From QHWK01 sp035259385 (lineage in GTDB: Bacteria; Acidobacteriota; Vicinamibacteria; Vicinamibacterales; CAVVIG01): a DNA stretch of 64,000 bases. Shown here piece by piece: positions 26,168 to 33,855 of this stretch. A program made the translations under genes and the position numbers. The DNA lies in the NCBI GenBank assembly GCA_035259385.1, contig DATFWL010000316.1:34136-98135 (forward strand). Reading direction: 5' to 3'. The notes below the pieces were generated by a model. It saw nothing but the letters and a program-made list of their open reading frames with translations, searched no databases and was not told the origin of the DNA. Each line of letters starts with the position of its first letter. The first letter of the stretch is position 1.

Positions 26168-27313
26168 GTGCCCGAACAGCGCTTCCGCGTCTGGTTCGGC
26201 GACCGCGCCGCGAGCGAGGACGAGCTCGGACGCATCGAAGACATCGAAGTCACGCAGGAGATGGACGCGTTCTGGGAAGCGCACCTGCGCATGGCATTGT
26301 GTCTCGACGCCAACGGCAGCTGGCTGCACTGGCCAGGCGACTCGTCTGCGCCGTTTTCACGTGTCCGCGTCGAGATGGACATCGGCAACGGACGCTTCGC
26401 GCCGCTGATCGACGGCCCGCTGGTCAGCATCGATGCCGGGCTCGACTCGCAGCCAGGGCGCAGCACCGCGACCATGGTCGTGCGCGACGACAGCGCGTTC
26501 CTCAACAGAGACGAGGACACCGAGCCGCCGTTCGAGCACCGCAGCGCCAGCCAGATCGCCCAGGAGCTGTTCGGCCGTTTCGAGCAGATCCGCGACACGC
26601 GGATCGAGGACACGCAGGCAACCCCGGAGACGACTCAGCGTCGCGGCACGGTGCTGCAGTTCCTGCGCGAGCTCGCCACGGCGAACGATCGGCACGCCTA
26701 CGTCCTCCCCGGCGCGACCCCCGGCGCGAGCGTCGGCTGCTTCCTTCCCGATCCCGAAGGCCCGGACGCGCTGCCGCCGCTCGTGCTGATCGGAGACGGC
26801 CGGAACCTCTCGCAGGCCAGCGTGACCCAGGATCCGAATGGCGGCGAGCGCACCCGCGCCCAGGTGCTGCGCGTCGACGACCAGGGTGTCACGACGTTCG
26901 AGACCAGCGCCGCGGACCTCGGCCTGATGCGCAATCTCCCCGCCCTGCCGGCCGATCTCACGCCGCGGCGGCTGATGAACCCGTCGGACAACAACCGAGA
27001 GGACCCGACTGCGGCCGCGACCGCGCAGGCGCGGCGCAACGGATATGTCTACACGCTCGCGAGCCATGTGATTCCGAGCTGCTACGCCGGCGTGCTCCTG
27101 CCGTACCAGAAAGTACGCGTCGACGCGGGCGCCACGCCGTACAGCGGCGACTACCTGATCACGAAGGTGGTCCACCGCATCACGCCGTCGCTTTACACCC
27201 AGGAGCTGGAGGCCAAGACGAACTCGGTGACACAGGTCGCGGGCGCGCCGGTCGCCGAGGCCTCGGGCGGCGGGCCGCAGCCATCCGTGTCCTCAGGCGG
27301 AGGAATCTTCTGA
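26168..27313 (+). CDS. spike hub protein, gpD/gp27-like part
   Basis: The 381-residue protein is the hub half of a VgrG-like spike complex, similar to late-control protein D of phage P2 and T4 gp27. Typical segments are DIEVTQEMDAFWEAHLRM, GPLVSIDAGLDSQPGRS, STATMVVRDDSAFLNRDE, and AGVLLPYQKVRVDAGATPYS, with GDYLITKVVHRITPSLYTQE at the end. It ends with a short Gly/Ser tail. The gpV-like gene begins at the last base of its stop codon (TGATG), so the two halves are translated together. In AFP/PVC the two are one polypeptide (Afp8); here they are split. Confidence 0.85.
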   Translation: MPEQRFRVWFGDRAASEDELGRIEDIEVTQEMDAFWEAHLRMALCLDANGSWLHWPGDSSAPFSRVRVEMDIGNGRFAPLIDGPLVSIDAGLDSQPGRSTATMVVRDDSAFLNRDEDTEPPFEHRSASQIAQELFGRFEQIRDTRIEDTQATPETTQRRGTVLQFLRELATANDRHAYVLPGATPGASVGCFLPDPEGPDALPPLVLIGDGRNLSQASVTQDPNGGERTRAQVLRVDDQGVTTFETSAADLGLMRNLPALPADLTPRRLMNPSDNNREDPTAAATAQARRNGYVYTLASHVIPSCYAGVLLPYQKVRVDAGATPYSGDYLITKVVHRITPSLYTQELEAKTNSVTQVAGAPVAEASGGGPQPSVSSGGGIF

Positions 27314-27888
27314 TGGACACCGCGGTTGAGCAGCACGTCGAGCAGCTGGTCGGGCGCGTTGCATCACGGTACTTCGGGAAGTACCGCGGCACCGTCATCG
27401 ACGTCACCGATCCGAACAATCAGTGCCGCATCCGCGCGACGGTGCCGGCGGTGCTCGGCGAGCAGCCATCCGGCTGGGCGATGCCCGCTGCGCCATTCGC
27501 CGGCGACGGCCACGGCTTCGTGATGCTGCCCAAGGTGGGTGACGGCGTGTGGATCGAGTTCGAGGCCGGCCAGCTCGACAACCCGATCTGGTCCGGCGGC
27601 TGGTGGGCCAGTGGTCAACGGCCGAATCCGCAGGGTCCGGCCGTGCGCGTCATCGTCTCCGAGAAGGGCCACGCGCTGATCCTCGACGACGATGCCAACG
27701 AGGTGAAGCTCGTGCACGGCGGCGGACCCACGATCAAGCTGACCGCGAGCGAGATCGTGCTGACCTGCGGCGCCTGCGAAATCAAGATCAGCAACGACAG
27801 CATCTCGCTGAACAACGGGCTGATCAAAGTCGGGCTTGCCGGCGTGAGCCTCGTCAACGGCGCGATGACATTCGGGGTGCCGCCATGA
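27313..27888 (+). CDS. spike baseplate protein, gpV/gp5-like OB-fold part
   Basis: The 191-residue protein has the OB-fold of the phage baseplate V/gp5 family: YRGTVIDVTDPNNQCRIRAT and VPAVLGEQPSGWAMPAAPFA, followed by GFVMLPKVGDGVWIEFEAGQ and LDNPIWSGGWW. The C-terminal part (about 125-191) has short beta repeats (HALILDDDANEVKLVHGGGP, ASEIVLTCGACEIKISN) suited to a trimeric beta-helical needle. It is the piercing spike base. The PAAR-like tip gene overlaps its stop codon. Confidence 0.85.
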   Translation: MDTAVEQHVEQLVGRVASRYFGKYRGTVIDVTDPNNQCRIRATVPAVLGEQPSGWAMPAAPFAGDGHGFVMLPKVGDGVWIEFEAGQLDNPIWSGGWWASGQRPNPQGPAVRVIVSEKGHALILDDDANEVKLVHGGGPTIKLTASEIVLTCGACEIKISNDSISLNNGLIKVGLAGVSLVNGAMTFGVPP

Positions 27889-28211
27889 TCCCGATCCTGA
27901 CCACCACCAGCGTCGTGATGTGTCCGCACGGAGGGATGGCGCAGCTGTTCACGAGCAACACCGAAATGGTCATCGAAGGGGCGCCGGCGCTGCTGCAGTC
28001 CGACATCCATCCGATCGTCGGGTGTCCGTTCGCGCCGGCGGCGCCGTCGCCATGCGTGCTGATCCAGTGGATCACCGCCGCGACGCAGACGTCGGTGCAC
28101 GGCGTGCCGGTTCTGCTCCAGAACAGCATCGGTCTGTGCCTGAACCCGACGCAGGCACCGCAGGGGACTGCACTCGTCGCCTACGTGCAGCAGCAGGGAA
28201 AGGGAATCTGA
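27885..28211 (+). CDS. PAAR-like spike tip protein
   Basis: The 108-residue protein resembles the PAAR-like family located after the spike gene in contractile injection clusters. It has TTSVVMCPHGGMAQLF at the start, then VIEGAPALLQSDIHPIVGCP, VHGVPVLLQNSIGLCLNPTQ, and ends APQGTALVAY. The repeated Gly-x-Pro-Val/Ala-Leu-Leu-Gln units and Cys/His residues (CPHGG, GCPF, GLC) suggest a metal-stabilised beta cone sharpening the tip. It overlaps the spike gene by 4 bases. Confidence 0.75.
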   Translation: MIPILTTTSVVMCPHGGMAQLFTSNTEMVIEGAPALLQSDIHPIVGCPFAPAAPSPCVLIQWITAATQTSVHGVPVLLQNSIGLCLNPTQAPQGTALVAYVQQQGKGI

Positions 28212-28221
28212 GGGTTTGAGG

Positions 28222-28608
28222 ATGGCGCTCTCGAACGGCAGGCATCTCGCGTTTCCGTTTCGCATCGGCAGGGATGGCCGCGCCGCCGCGCCGGCCGACG
28301 ACGCGGCGCATGTCCGCGACGAACTGCTGCAGTTGCTGCTGACCAGCCCGGCGGAGCGGCTGTTCCTGCCCGAATTCGGCGGCGGGGTTCGCAAGCTCGT
28401 GTTCGAACCGGCGTCCGAGACGCTGCGCGGCGTCGTCAAGGCGCGCATCACCAATGGGCTGTCGCGCTGGCTCGGTCACCGCTTGACGGTCGAGCTCATC
28501 GACGTCGTGTGGGACGACGCGGCGGCAACGCTCGAAGTCACCGTGAAGTATCGGCCGGCGGGCAGTCCCGACTCGCGGGTCGTGAAGTTTCAGCGCAGCT
28601 CGCAGTAG
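28222..28608 (+). CDS. baseplate wedge protein (gp25/gpW-like)
   Basis: The 128-residue product carries the gp25-like fold: LAFPFRIGRDGRAA, VRDELLQLLLTSPAERLFLP, EFGGGVRKLVFEP and LTVELIDVVWDDAAATLEVT, then VKYRPAG. gp25-like proteins start sheath polymerisation at the baseplate; the EFGGGVRKLVFE segment corresponds to the family's conserved EFG/G motif. ATG 28222 is preferred over TTG 28216; AGGG lies 7 bases upstream. It is followed by the two gpJ-like wedge genes, as in T4-like and eCIS baseplates. Confidence 0.9.
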   Translation: MALSNGRHLAFPFRIGRDGRAAAPADDAAHVRDELLQLLLTSPAERLFLPEFGGGVRKLVFEPASETLRGVVKARITNGLSRWLGHRLTVELIDVVWDDAAATLEVTVKYRPAGSPDSRVVKFQRSSQ

Positions 28609-28619
28609 CGGAACCAGCG

Positions 28620-31181
28620 ATGACCGCCATCAAGTTTCCGGATCTCGTCGACGATCGCGCCGATGTGCTGCGCGACCGAGGCCTCGACGGGCTGAAGCTC
28701 GCGCTGGTGTCGCTGCCTCCCGGCGCCAATCCGGACCACGCCGACCTCGAGCTCCATTTCTTCAACGGGCTTCACGTCGCCGCGATCCTCGCCGACATCG
28801 GCGCCGATCCGGTACGTGCCCGTCAGGTCTTTCGCATCCGCGGCGGATCGCGCATCGTCGCCGGCATTTCGACCGGCCAGGTGCGGGTGACCGCGGTGTC
28901 TGGCGTCGATGCGACGCGCCTGTCGCTGCGCGTCGAGCCGGTCGGCGATTATTCGACCTACACGCTGGAGCTCGTCTGGAACGCCAGCCTGATCGATCCG
29001 TTCTTCAGCGCGATCGGTTTCAAGTTCCGTCCCGGCTGCTTCACCAACGACTGCGCGCCGCCGCTGCCCGGCCGGCCGCCGCTGCCGAATCCGCCGATCG
29101 ATTACCTCGCCAAGGACTACGACTCGTTCCGCCACACGTTGATGGTCGCGATGGCCGACCGCGTTCCCGGTTGGGCCAGCACCAGCGAGGCGGACCACGA
29201 CCAGGTGCTGATCGATCTGTTCGCGGCCGCCGCCGACGAAATGAGCGACTACCAGGACCGGGTGATGGCCGAGGCCTATCTGGCGACGACGAGAAAGCGC
29301 GTCTCGCTGGCGCGGCATGCCCGGCTCGTCGACTACCACCTGCACGAGGGCAATCAGGCCAGCACGTGGCTGGCGGTCGACGTGGTTGGCGGACAGGCCC
29401 CGTTCACCCTCGACGATCAGGAGCTCGTCGTGTGGACGGGTGCGAATCCGCCTCACGACGGCGCCCTGTTCTTTGCAAGCCGCCAGCGCCGCCTGCCGCC
29501 CGCGCAGCGTCAGCGGCTCGACCCGCTGCTCAACCGCCTGCGCATGCACACCTGGCGCAACGCTCAGCCGGCATTGGCCGCGGGCAGCACCAGCGCCGAC
29601 ATCGCGCCGCCGTCCGGGCTCGCATCGCAGGCCGAAGCGGATGCGCTGCGCGATCTGGTGCGGAACGGCCTGTGGCGCGAGATGCTCGTCGCCGAAGTGC
29701 TCAATCCGCTCACGGGAGCCGGAGCGGGCCATCATCGCGCGAAGCGACAGGTGCTGCGGCTGCTCGCCGGTAACGACCCCGATCGCGGCGCAGCCGACAC
29801 GATCTTCGATCCGGTGACGAGCACCTGGATGGTGCGCGTGCATTGGCGGGACGAGGACGCGCTGCGCTTCGACTACAGCTTCACGACATTCTGCCCGGGT
29901 CCGCCGCCGACCACGGTCGAGGACGTGTCGATCTTCTACGGCAACCTGGTGGCTGTTCACGAGGGCCGGCCGTTCGAGGCGCACTTCCACGAACCAGGCG
30001 GCGTGCTGCCGACCGAGACCGACACCGTCAAGCATCGCTACTTCGAGCGCATGAACCGCTTCGGCAACGGGCGCGACTGGGTTCTCGCATCGCTGCCGGA
30101 CGACGGACCGCTGGCGTACCTGCCACCGCGAAACGGCGCGGCGCCGACCGGCGAAGAGCCGGCCCGCTCGACGCTGTGGCTGCAGGTCGAGCCGCCAGGT
30201 GGCGCGCGGGAGACCTGGGACGAGGTCGAGAGCCTCGTCCACAGCGACGACTCGGCGGAGAACGGCGACCACTACATGGTCGAGACCGACGAGCGTCAGC
30301 GGACGGCCCTGCGCTTCGGCAACGGGACCAACGGCCGCCTCCTGCCGGACGGCGCGACGGTCCATGCCGCATACCAGATCGGCGGAGGCCACCAGGGCAA
30401 CATCGGCGCGGATCAGCTGGTCAACATCCAGCCGCTGACCGGCGCCCTCAACGGCGCGGTGATCGCTGCGACCAACCCGTTCGACGTCACAGACGGCCGC
30501 GATCCCGAGCCGGCGGAGCGCATCCGGCGCAACGCGCCCGAGGCGTTCCGCGCGCGCCAGCTGCGAGCAGTGACACTCGCGGACTACGTGAAGCGCGCTG
30601 AAGAGGTCGCCGGCGTGTCGCGTGCGGTGGCGCGCTACGCATGGACCGGCAGCTGGCGAACGGTTCGCCTCGCGATCGATCCGACGGGCTTCACCGCGCT
30701 CGGCGACGCGCACTCGGCTGCGCTGTGGGATGAGCTGCGCCCGCGCATCGCCGACCATCTCGAGGCGGTGAGGCTGATCGGCGAGGACATCGAGCTGCGG
30801 CCGCCCCGGTACGTGCCGCTCGAGATCCACGTCGTGGTCTGCGCTGGCGAATCCTACTGGCGCGAGGACGTGCGGTTCGTCCTCGAGCAGGAATTCTCCG
30901 ACGGATGGACCTCGGACGGCCGTCGCGGATTCTTTCACCCCGACGAATGGACGTTCGGCCAGTCGCTGCATCGGAGCGCGATCGAGGGACGCATCCACCG
31001 CGTCGCCGGCGTGAAGCACGTCGTGCGGATCGCGATGAAGCGGTTCTCGGCGCCGCTGCCCGGCGTGCCGGGCGCGGAGGTGCTCGAGATCGGCTTCGAC
31101 GAGGTCGTGTTGGTGGCCAACGACCCGAGCCATCTCGAGCGCGGGTTGATCCGTTTCGCGGTGCAGGGAGGGCGGCGGTAG
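28620..31181 (+). CDS. putative baseplate assembly protein 1 (gpJ/Afp11-like)
   Basis: The 853-residue protein matches the family annotated as putative baseplate assembly protein in eCIS loci. Clear segments include DYLAKDYDSFRHTLMVAMAD, DEMSDYQDRVMAEAYLATTR, ARHARLVDYHLHEGNQAS, LRFGNGTNGRLLPDGATVHA and TLADYVKRAEEVAGVSRAVA. gpJ-like proteins form the wedge ring that links hub, sheath start and fibres. The start at ATG 28620 begins the conserved N-terminal region; in-frame sequence upstream overlaps the gp25 gene and is rejected. The ribosome site is weak, so translation may depend on the upstream gene. Confidence 0.88.
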   Translation: MTAIKFPDLVDDRADVLRDRGLDGLKLALVSLPPGANPDHADLELHFFNGLHVAAILADIGADPVRARQVFRIRGGSRIVAGISTGQVRVTAVSGVDATRLSLRVEPVGDYSTYTLELVWNASLIDPFFSAIGFKFRPGCFTNDCAPPLPGRPPLPNPPIDYLAKDYDSFRHTLMVAMADRVPGWASTSEADHDQVLIDLFAAAADEMSDYQDRVMAEAYLATTRKRVSLARHARLVDYHLHEGNQASTWLAVDVVGGQAPFTLDDQELVVWTGANPPHDGALFFASRQRRLPPAQRQRLDPLLNRLRMHTWRNAQPALAAGSTSADIAPPSGLASQAEADALRDLVRNGLWREMLVAEVLNPLTGAGAGHHRAKRQVLRLLAGNDPDRGAADTIFDPVTSTWMVRVHWRDEDALRFDYSFTTFCPGPPPTTVEDVSIFYGNLVAVHEGRPFEAHFHEPGGVLPTETDTVKHRYFERMNRFGNGRDWVLASLPDDGPLAYLPPRNGAAPTGEEPARSTLWLQVEPPGGARETWDEVESLVHSDDSAENGDHYMVETDERQRTALRFGNGTNGRLLPDGATVHAAYQIGGGHQGNIGADQLVNIQPLTGALNGAVIAATNPFDVTDGRDPEPAERIRRNAPEAFRARQLRAVTLADYVKRAEEVAGVSRAVARYAWTGSWRTVRLAIDPTGFTALGDAHSAALWDELRPRIADHLEAVRLIGEDIELRPPRYVPLEIHVVVCAGESYWREDVRFVLEQEFSDGWTSDGRRGFFHPDEWTFGQSLHRSAIEGRIHRVAGVKHVVRIAMKRFSAPLPGVPGAEVLEIGFDEVVLVANDPSHLERGLIRFAVQGGRR

Positions 31182-31188
31182 CCACGTC

Positions 31189-33855
31189 ATGGCGTGCAAC
31201 TCGCTCATCACCGATCCGTTCGTGTTCCCGCGGCGGGCCGAGAACCGTCCCGGCCTGCCGCGCATCGCCTATCGAATCGGCCGCTACGCCGACTTCGTCG
31301 AGGCCATGACGAGGATCATCGACGCTGCGCCGGAGCTCGCCGCATGGACGCACCGCGACGCCGACGATCCCGGCATCGCGCTGCTGCAGGGCGCCGCCAT
31401 CCTCGGCGACATCCTCAGCTTCTACCAGGAGCACTACGCGAACGAGGCCTATCTGCGCACGGCGGCGTGGCGCGAGAGCGTCGCGGAGCTCGTGCGCCTG
31501 ACCGGCTATCGTCTGACCCCTGGCATCGGCGGCCGCGCGACGTTTGCGTTCGAAGCGCGAGGCGCGAAGCCGGTGACGATCCGCAAGGGCTTTCCGGTGA
31601 AGGCGGACCTCGCAGATCTGCCGGTGCCCGCCGACTTCCAGACGGACGCGGAGCTGATCGCGTGGCCGCACCTCGGGCGCTTCAACCTCTATCGTCCCCG
31701 CGCCTACGCGCACAGAATCGGGGCCGGCGCCTCGTCATTCGAAGTCGCCAGCGTGGACGGGGCGAGCGACGCAGACAGCCTCGCCGCATTCGAGCTCAAG
31801 GCCGGCGATCGGTTGCTGCTGCAGCCGGACGAGCCCGCCTGGACGACCAGCGGCTCGACGTTGACGCCGCAGATGCGGCCGCAGATCGTCAAGGTGACCA
31901 AGGTCACGCGGCTGCTCGGCCGGGTCATCGTCGACATCGACGCGCCGATCCTGCACGCCTGGGTTCAGCCGGTCGCCGCGTACCGCATCAACCGTACGTT
32001 CCGCCACTTCGGTCACAACGCGCCGGTCAAGGTCGTCACCAACCGGACCAACAACAGCGGCACGATTACCGGCGCCCGACAGTCGGAGACGCAGTTCGAG
32101 CGGCACATCGTCGTCAATCACCGCTGCACGGCGACGAGCTCGTCACTCGGGCTGCCGGGTGAGCTGATCCCGCTCGATTCGGAAGTCCAGGATCTCCACG
32201 CGGGCATCCTGGTGGTGGTGCAGACGGTGGCGCACCAGAGCGCCGGCGGATCGCGCGCGGCCGTCAGCGTCGTTCGATCTGTCGCCGCGATCGAAGCGCG
32301 AACGATCGGCTTCGGCAATCTCAACGGCGCGAGCACGCTGCTGACGCTGGACCATCCAATCCTCAGGCACTCGATGGCGGACTCTCCGCTGAGCGACGTG
32401 CGTCGCTTCCGCATTCACGAAGTCACGTCGCCGCCGCTCAGGCTCAAGCCGGTGTCCTCGCCTTCGAGCGGAGCCTTCGCATCCGGGTCGAGCGCGCTGC
32501 GTTTCTGGGGCACGGCAGCCCAGGCGCAAGTGCTGGCGCGGCGGCGGCTGTACCTGTCGCACGCCGACGGTCGAAGCGCCGAACTGGTCTGCACGAACCA
32601 CAAGGCGCACTTCGTGTCGTCGACTCCGGACATCCCGAAGATGTGGTCGCTGACTTTCGATCGGCCGCCGACGCCGTTCGTTCGAGGCGATTTCGACGAA
32701 GCGGCGCCGAGCGTGACGGTGTCCGGGAACCTGGTGGACGCGTCGCAGGGAAAGAGCGAGCGTGACGCGGTCCTCGGCAACGGCGACAGCCGGCAGGCGT
32801 GGCAGACCTTCCCGTTGCCCAAGTCGCCGCTGACGTATTTCCTGTCGTCCGGCGGCATTCCGCCGCAGACGCCGGAGTTGGAGATCTGGGTCAACGACCG
32901 CAAGTGGACGCGCGTCGACGCGTTCTACGGTCACGGTCCCACGCAACAGATCTACATCGTCCGTGAAGACGCTGACGACCGAAGCTTCGTGCAGTTCGGC
33001 GACGGCGAGACGGGCGCGCGCCTCCCCTCCGGCCTGAAGAACGTCGTCGCCATGTACCGCACCGGCGTGGGCGCACATGGGCCGATCAAGCCCGACGCCA
33101 CGCCGAGCACCAGCGAGCGGCCGCCCGGGTTCGACAAGGTCACGCTCGCCGGCGTCGTGTCGGGGGGAGCCGACCCCGAAGACGGCGCGAAGGCACGCGA
33201 GGCAGCGCCTGGAAAGGTGCAGAGCCTCGGCCGGCTGGTGAGCATTCGTGATTACGAGACCGAGACGATCGGCATCCCCGGCGTCGTGACCGCCGCCGCC
33301 GCTTGGGACCTCCACGCGGGGGTCCCGGCGGTCGTCCTTCGCGTGCTGCTCGAAGCGGGACGCGAGGCGGAGTTCAGCGACGTGCGGGCGACGATCGCGC
33401 ACGCGCAGCGCTGCCACGGGCCGGACCGTTTCGCGCTGGTGGTCGAGCAGGCGCTGCTGCGATACGTCTTCGTCGGCGTCAGCTACGCGCACGATCCCAG
33501 CTACCGCCGCAAGGACATCGAGGCTGCGCTGCGAGCGGCGCTTGGCCTGGTCGGCGATTCGGAGCACGAGCGCACCGGGCTCTTCGGACTGCGCGCGCGT
33601 CGGCTGGGCGAACGCGAGTACGCGAGCAGCATCGAAGGGCGCCTGCAGAACGTGCCTGGCATGCTGTGGTGCAAGGCGACGGCGCTCGGGCGGTTTGCGG
33701 GCGGCGTGACCGATCCGGCCACGCTGGTCCTCCCGGCGTCGCCGCGGCCGCTGGTCGCCGTCCTCCCGTGCGGTGCGCGTGAGTTGCTTCAGCTCGCGCC
33801 ACGACATCTCACGCTCACCGCCGTCGCCGAGCCTTCGGCAGGTGAATGCGCATGA
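31189..33855 (+). CDS. putative baseplate assembly protein 2 (gpJ/Afp12-like)
   Basis: This 888-residue protein is a second gpJ-type wedge protein, different from its neighbour. Segments such as DPFVFPRRAENRPGLPRIAY, AWTHRDADDPGIALLQGAAI, LGDILSFYQEHYANEAYLRT, FVQFGDGETGARLPSGLKNV, VVAMYRTGVGAHGPI and LGRLVSIRDYETETIGIPGV mark the family. In AFP-type particles Afp11 and Afp12 pair to build each wedge, so the two genes here probably do the same. GGGAGGG precedes ATG 31189. It overlaps the gpI-like gene by 4 bases. Confidence 0.88.
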   Translation: MACNSLITDPFVFPRRAENRPGLPRIAYRIGRYADFVEAMTRIIDAAPELAAWTHRDADDPGIALLQGAAILGDILSFYQEHYANEAYLRTAAWRESVAELVRLTGYRLTPGIGGRATFAFEARGAKPVTIRKGFPVKADLADLPVPADFQTDAELIAWPHLGRFNLYRPRAYAHRIGAGASSFEVASVDGASDADSLAAFELKAGDRLLLQPDEPAWTTSGSTLTPQMRPQIVKVTKVTRLLGRVIVDIDAPILHAWVQPVAAYRINRTFRHFGHNAPVKVVTNRTNNSGTITGARQSETQFERHIVVNHRCTATSSSLGLPGELIPLDSEVQDLHAGILVVVQTVAHQSAGGSRAAVSVVRSVAAIEARTIGFGNLNGASTLLTLDHPILRHSMADSPLSDVRRFRIHEVTSPPLRLKPVSSPSSGAFASGSSALRFWGTAAQAQVLARRRLYLSHADGRSAELVCTNHKAHFVSSTPDIPKMWSLTFDRPPTPFVRGDFDEAAPSVTVSGNLVDASQGKSERDAVLGNGDSRQAWQTFPLPKSPLTYFLSSGGIPPQTPELEIWVNDRKWTRVDAFYGHGPTQQIYIVREDADDRSFVQFGDGETGARLPSGLKNVVAMYRTGVGAHGPIKPDATPSTSERPPGFDKVTLAGVVSGGADPEDGAKAREAAPGKVQSLGRLVSIRDYETETIGIPGVVTAAAAWDLHAGVPAVVLRVLLEAGREAEFSDVRATIAHAQRCHGPDRFALVVEQALLRYVFVGVSYAHDPSYRRKDIEAALRAALGLVGDSEHERTGLFGLRARRLGEREYASSIEGRLQNVPGMLWCKATALGRFAGGVTDPATLVLPASPRPLVAVLPCGARELLQLAPRHLTLTAVAEPSAGECA

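Noticed and set aside
28590..31265. Long minus-strand open frame opposite the first gpJ-like gene
   Set aside because: Arg/His/Val-rich with no family motif, while the plus strand encodes a clear baseplate protein.
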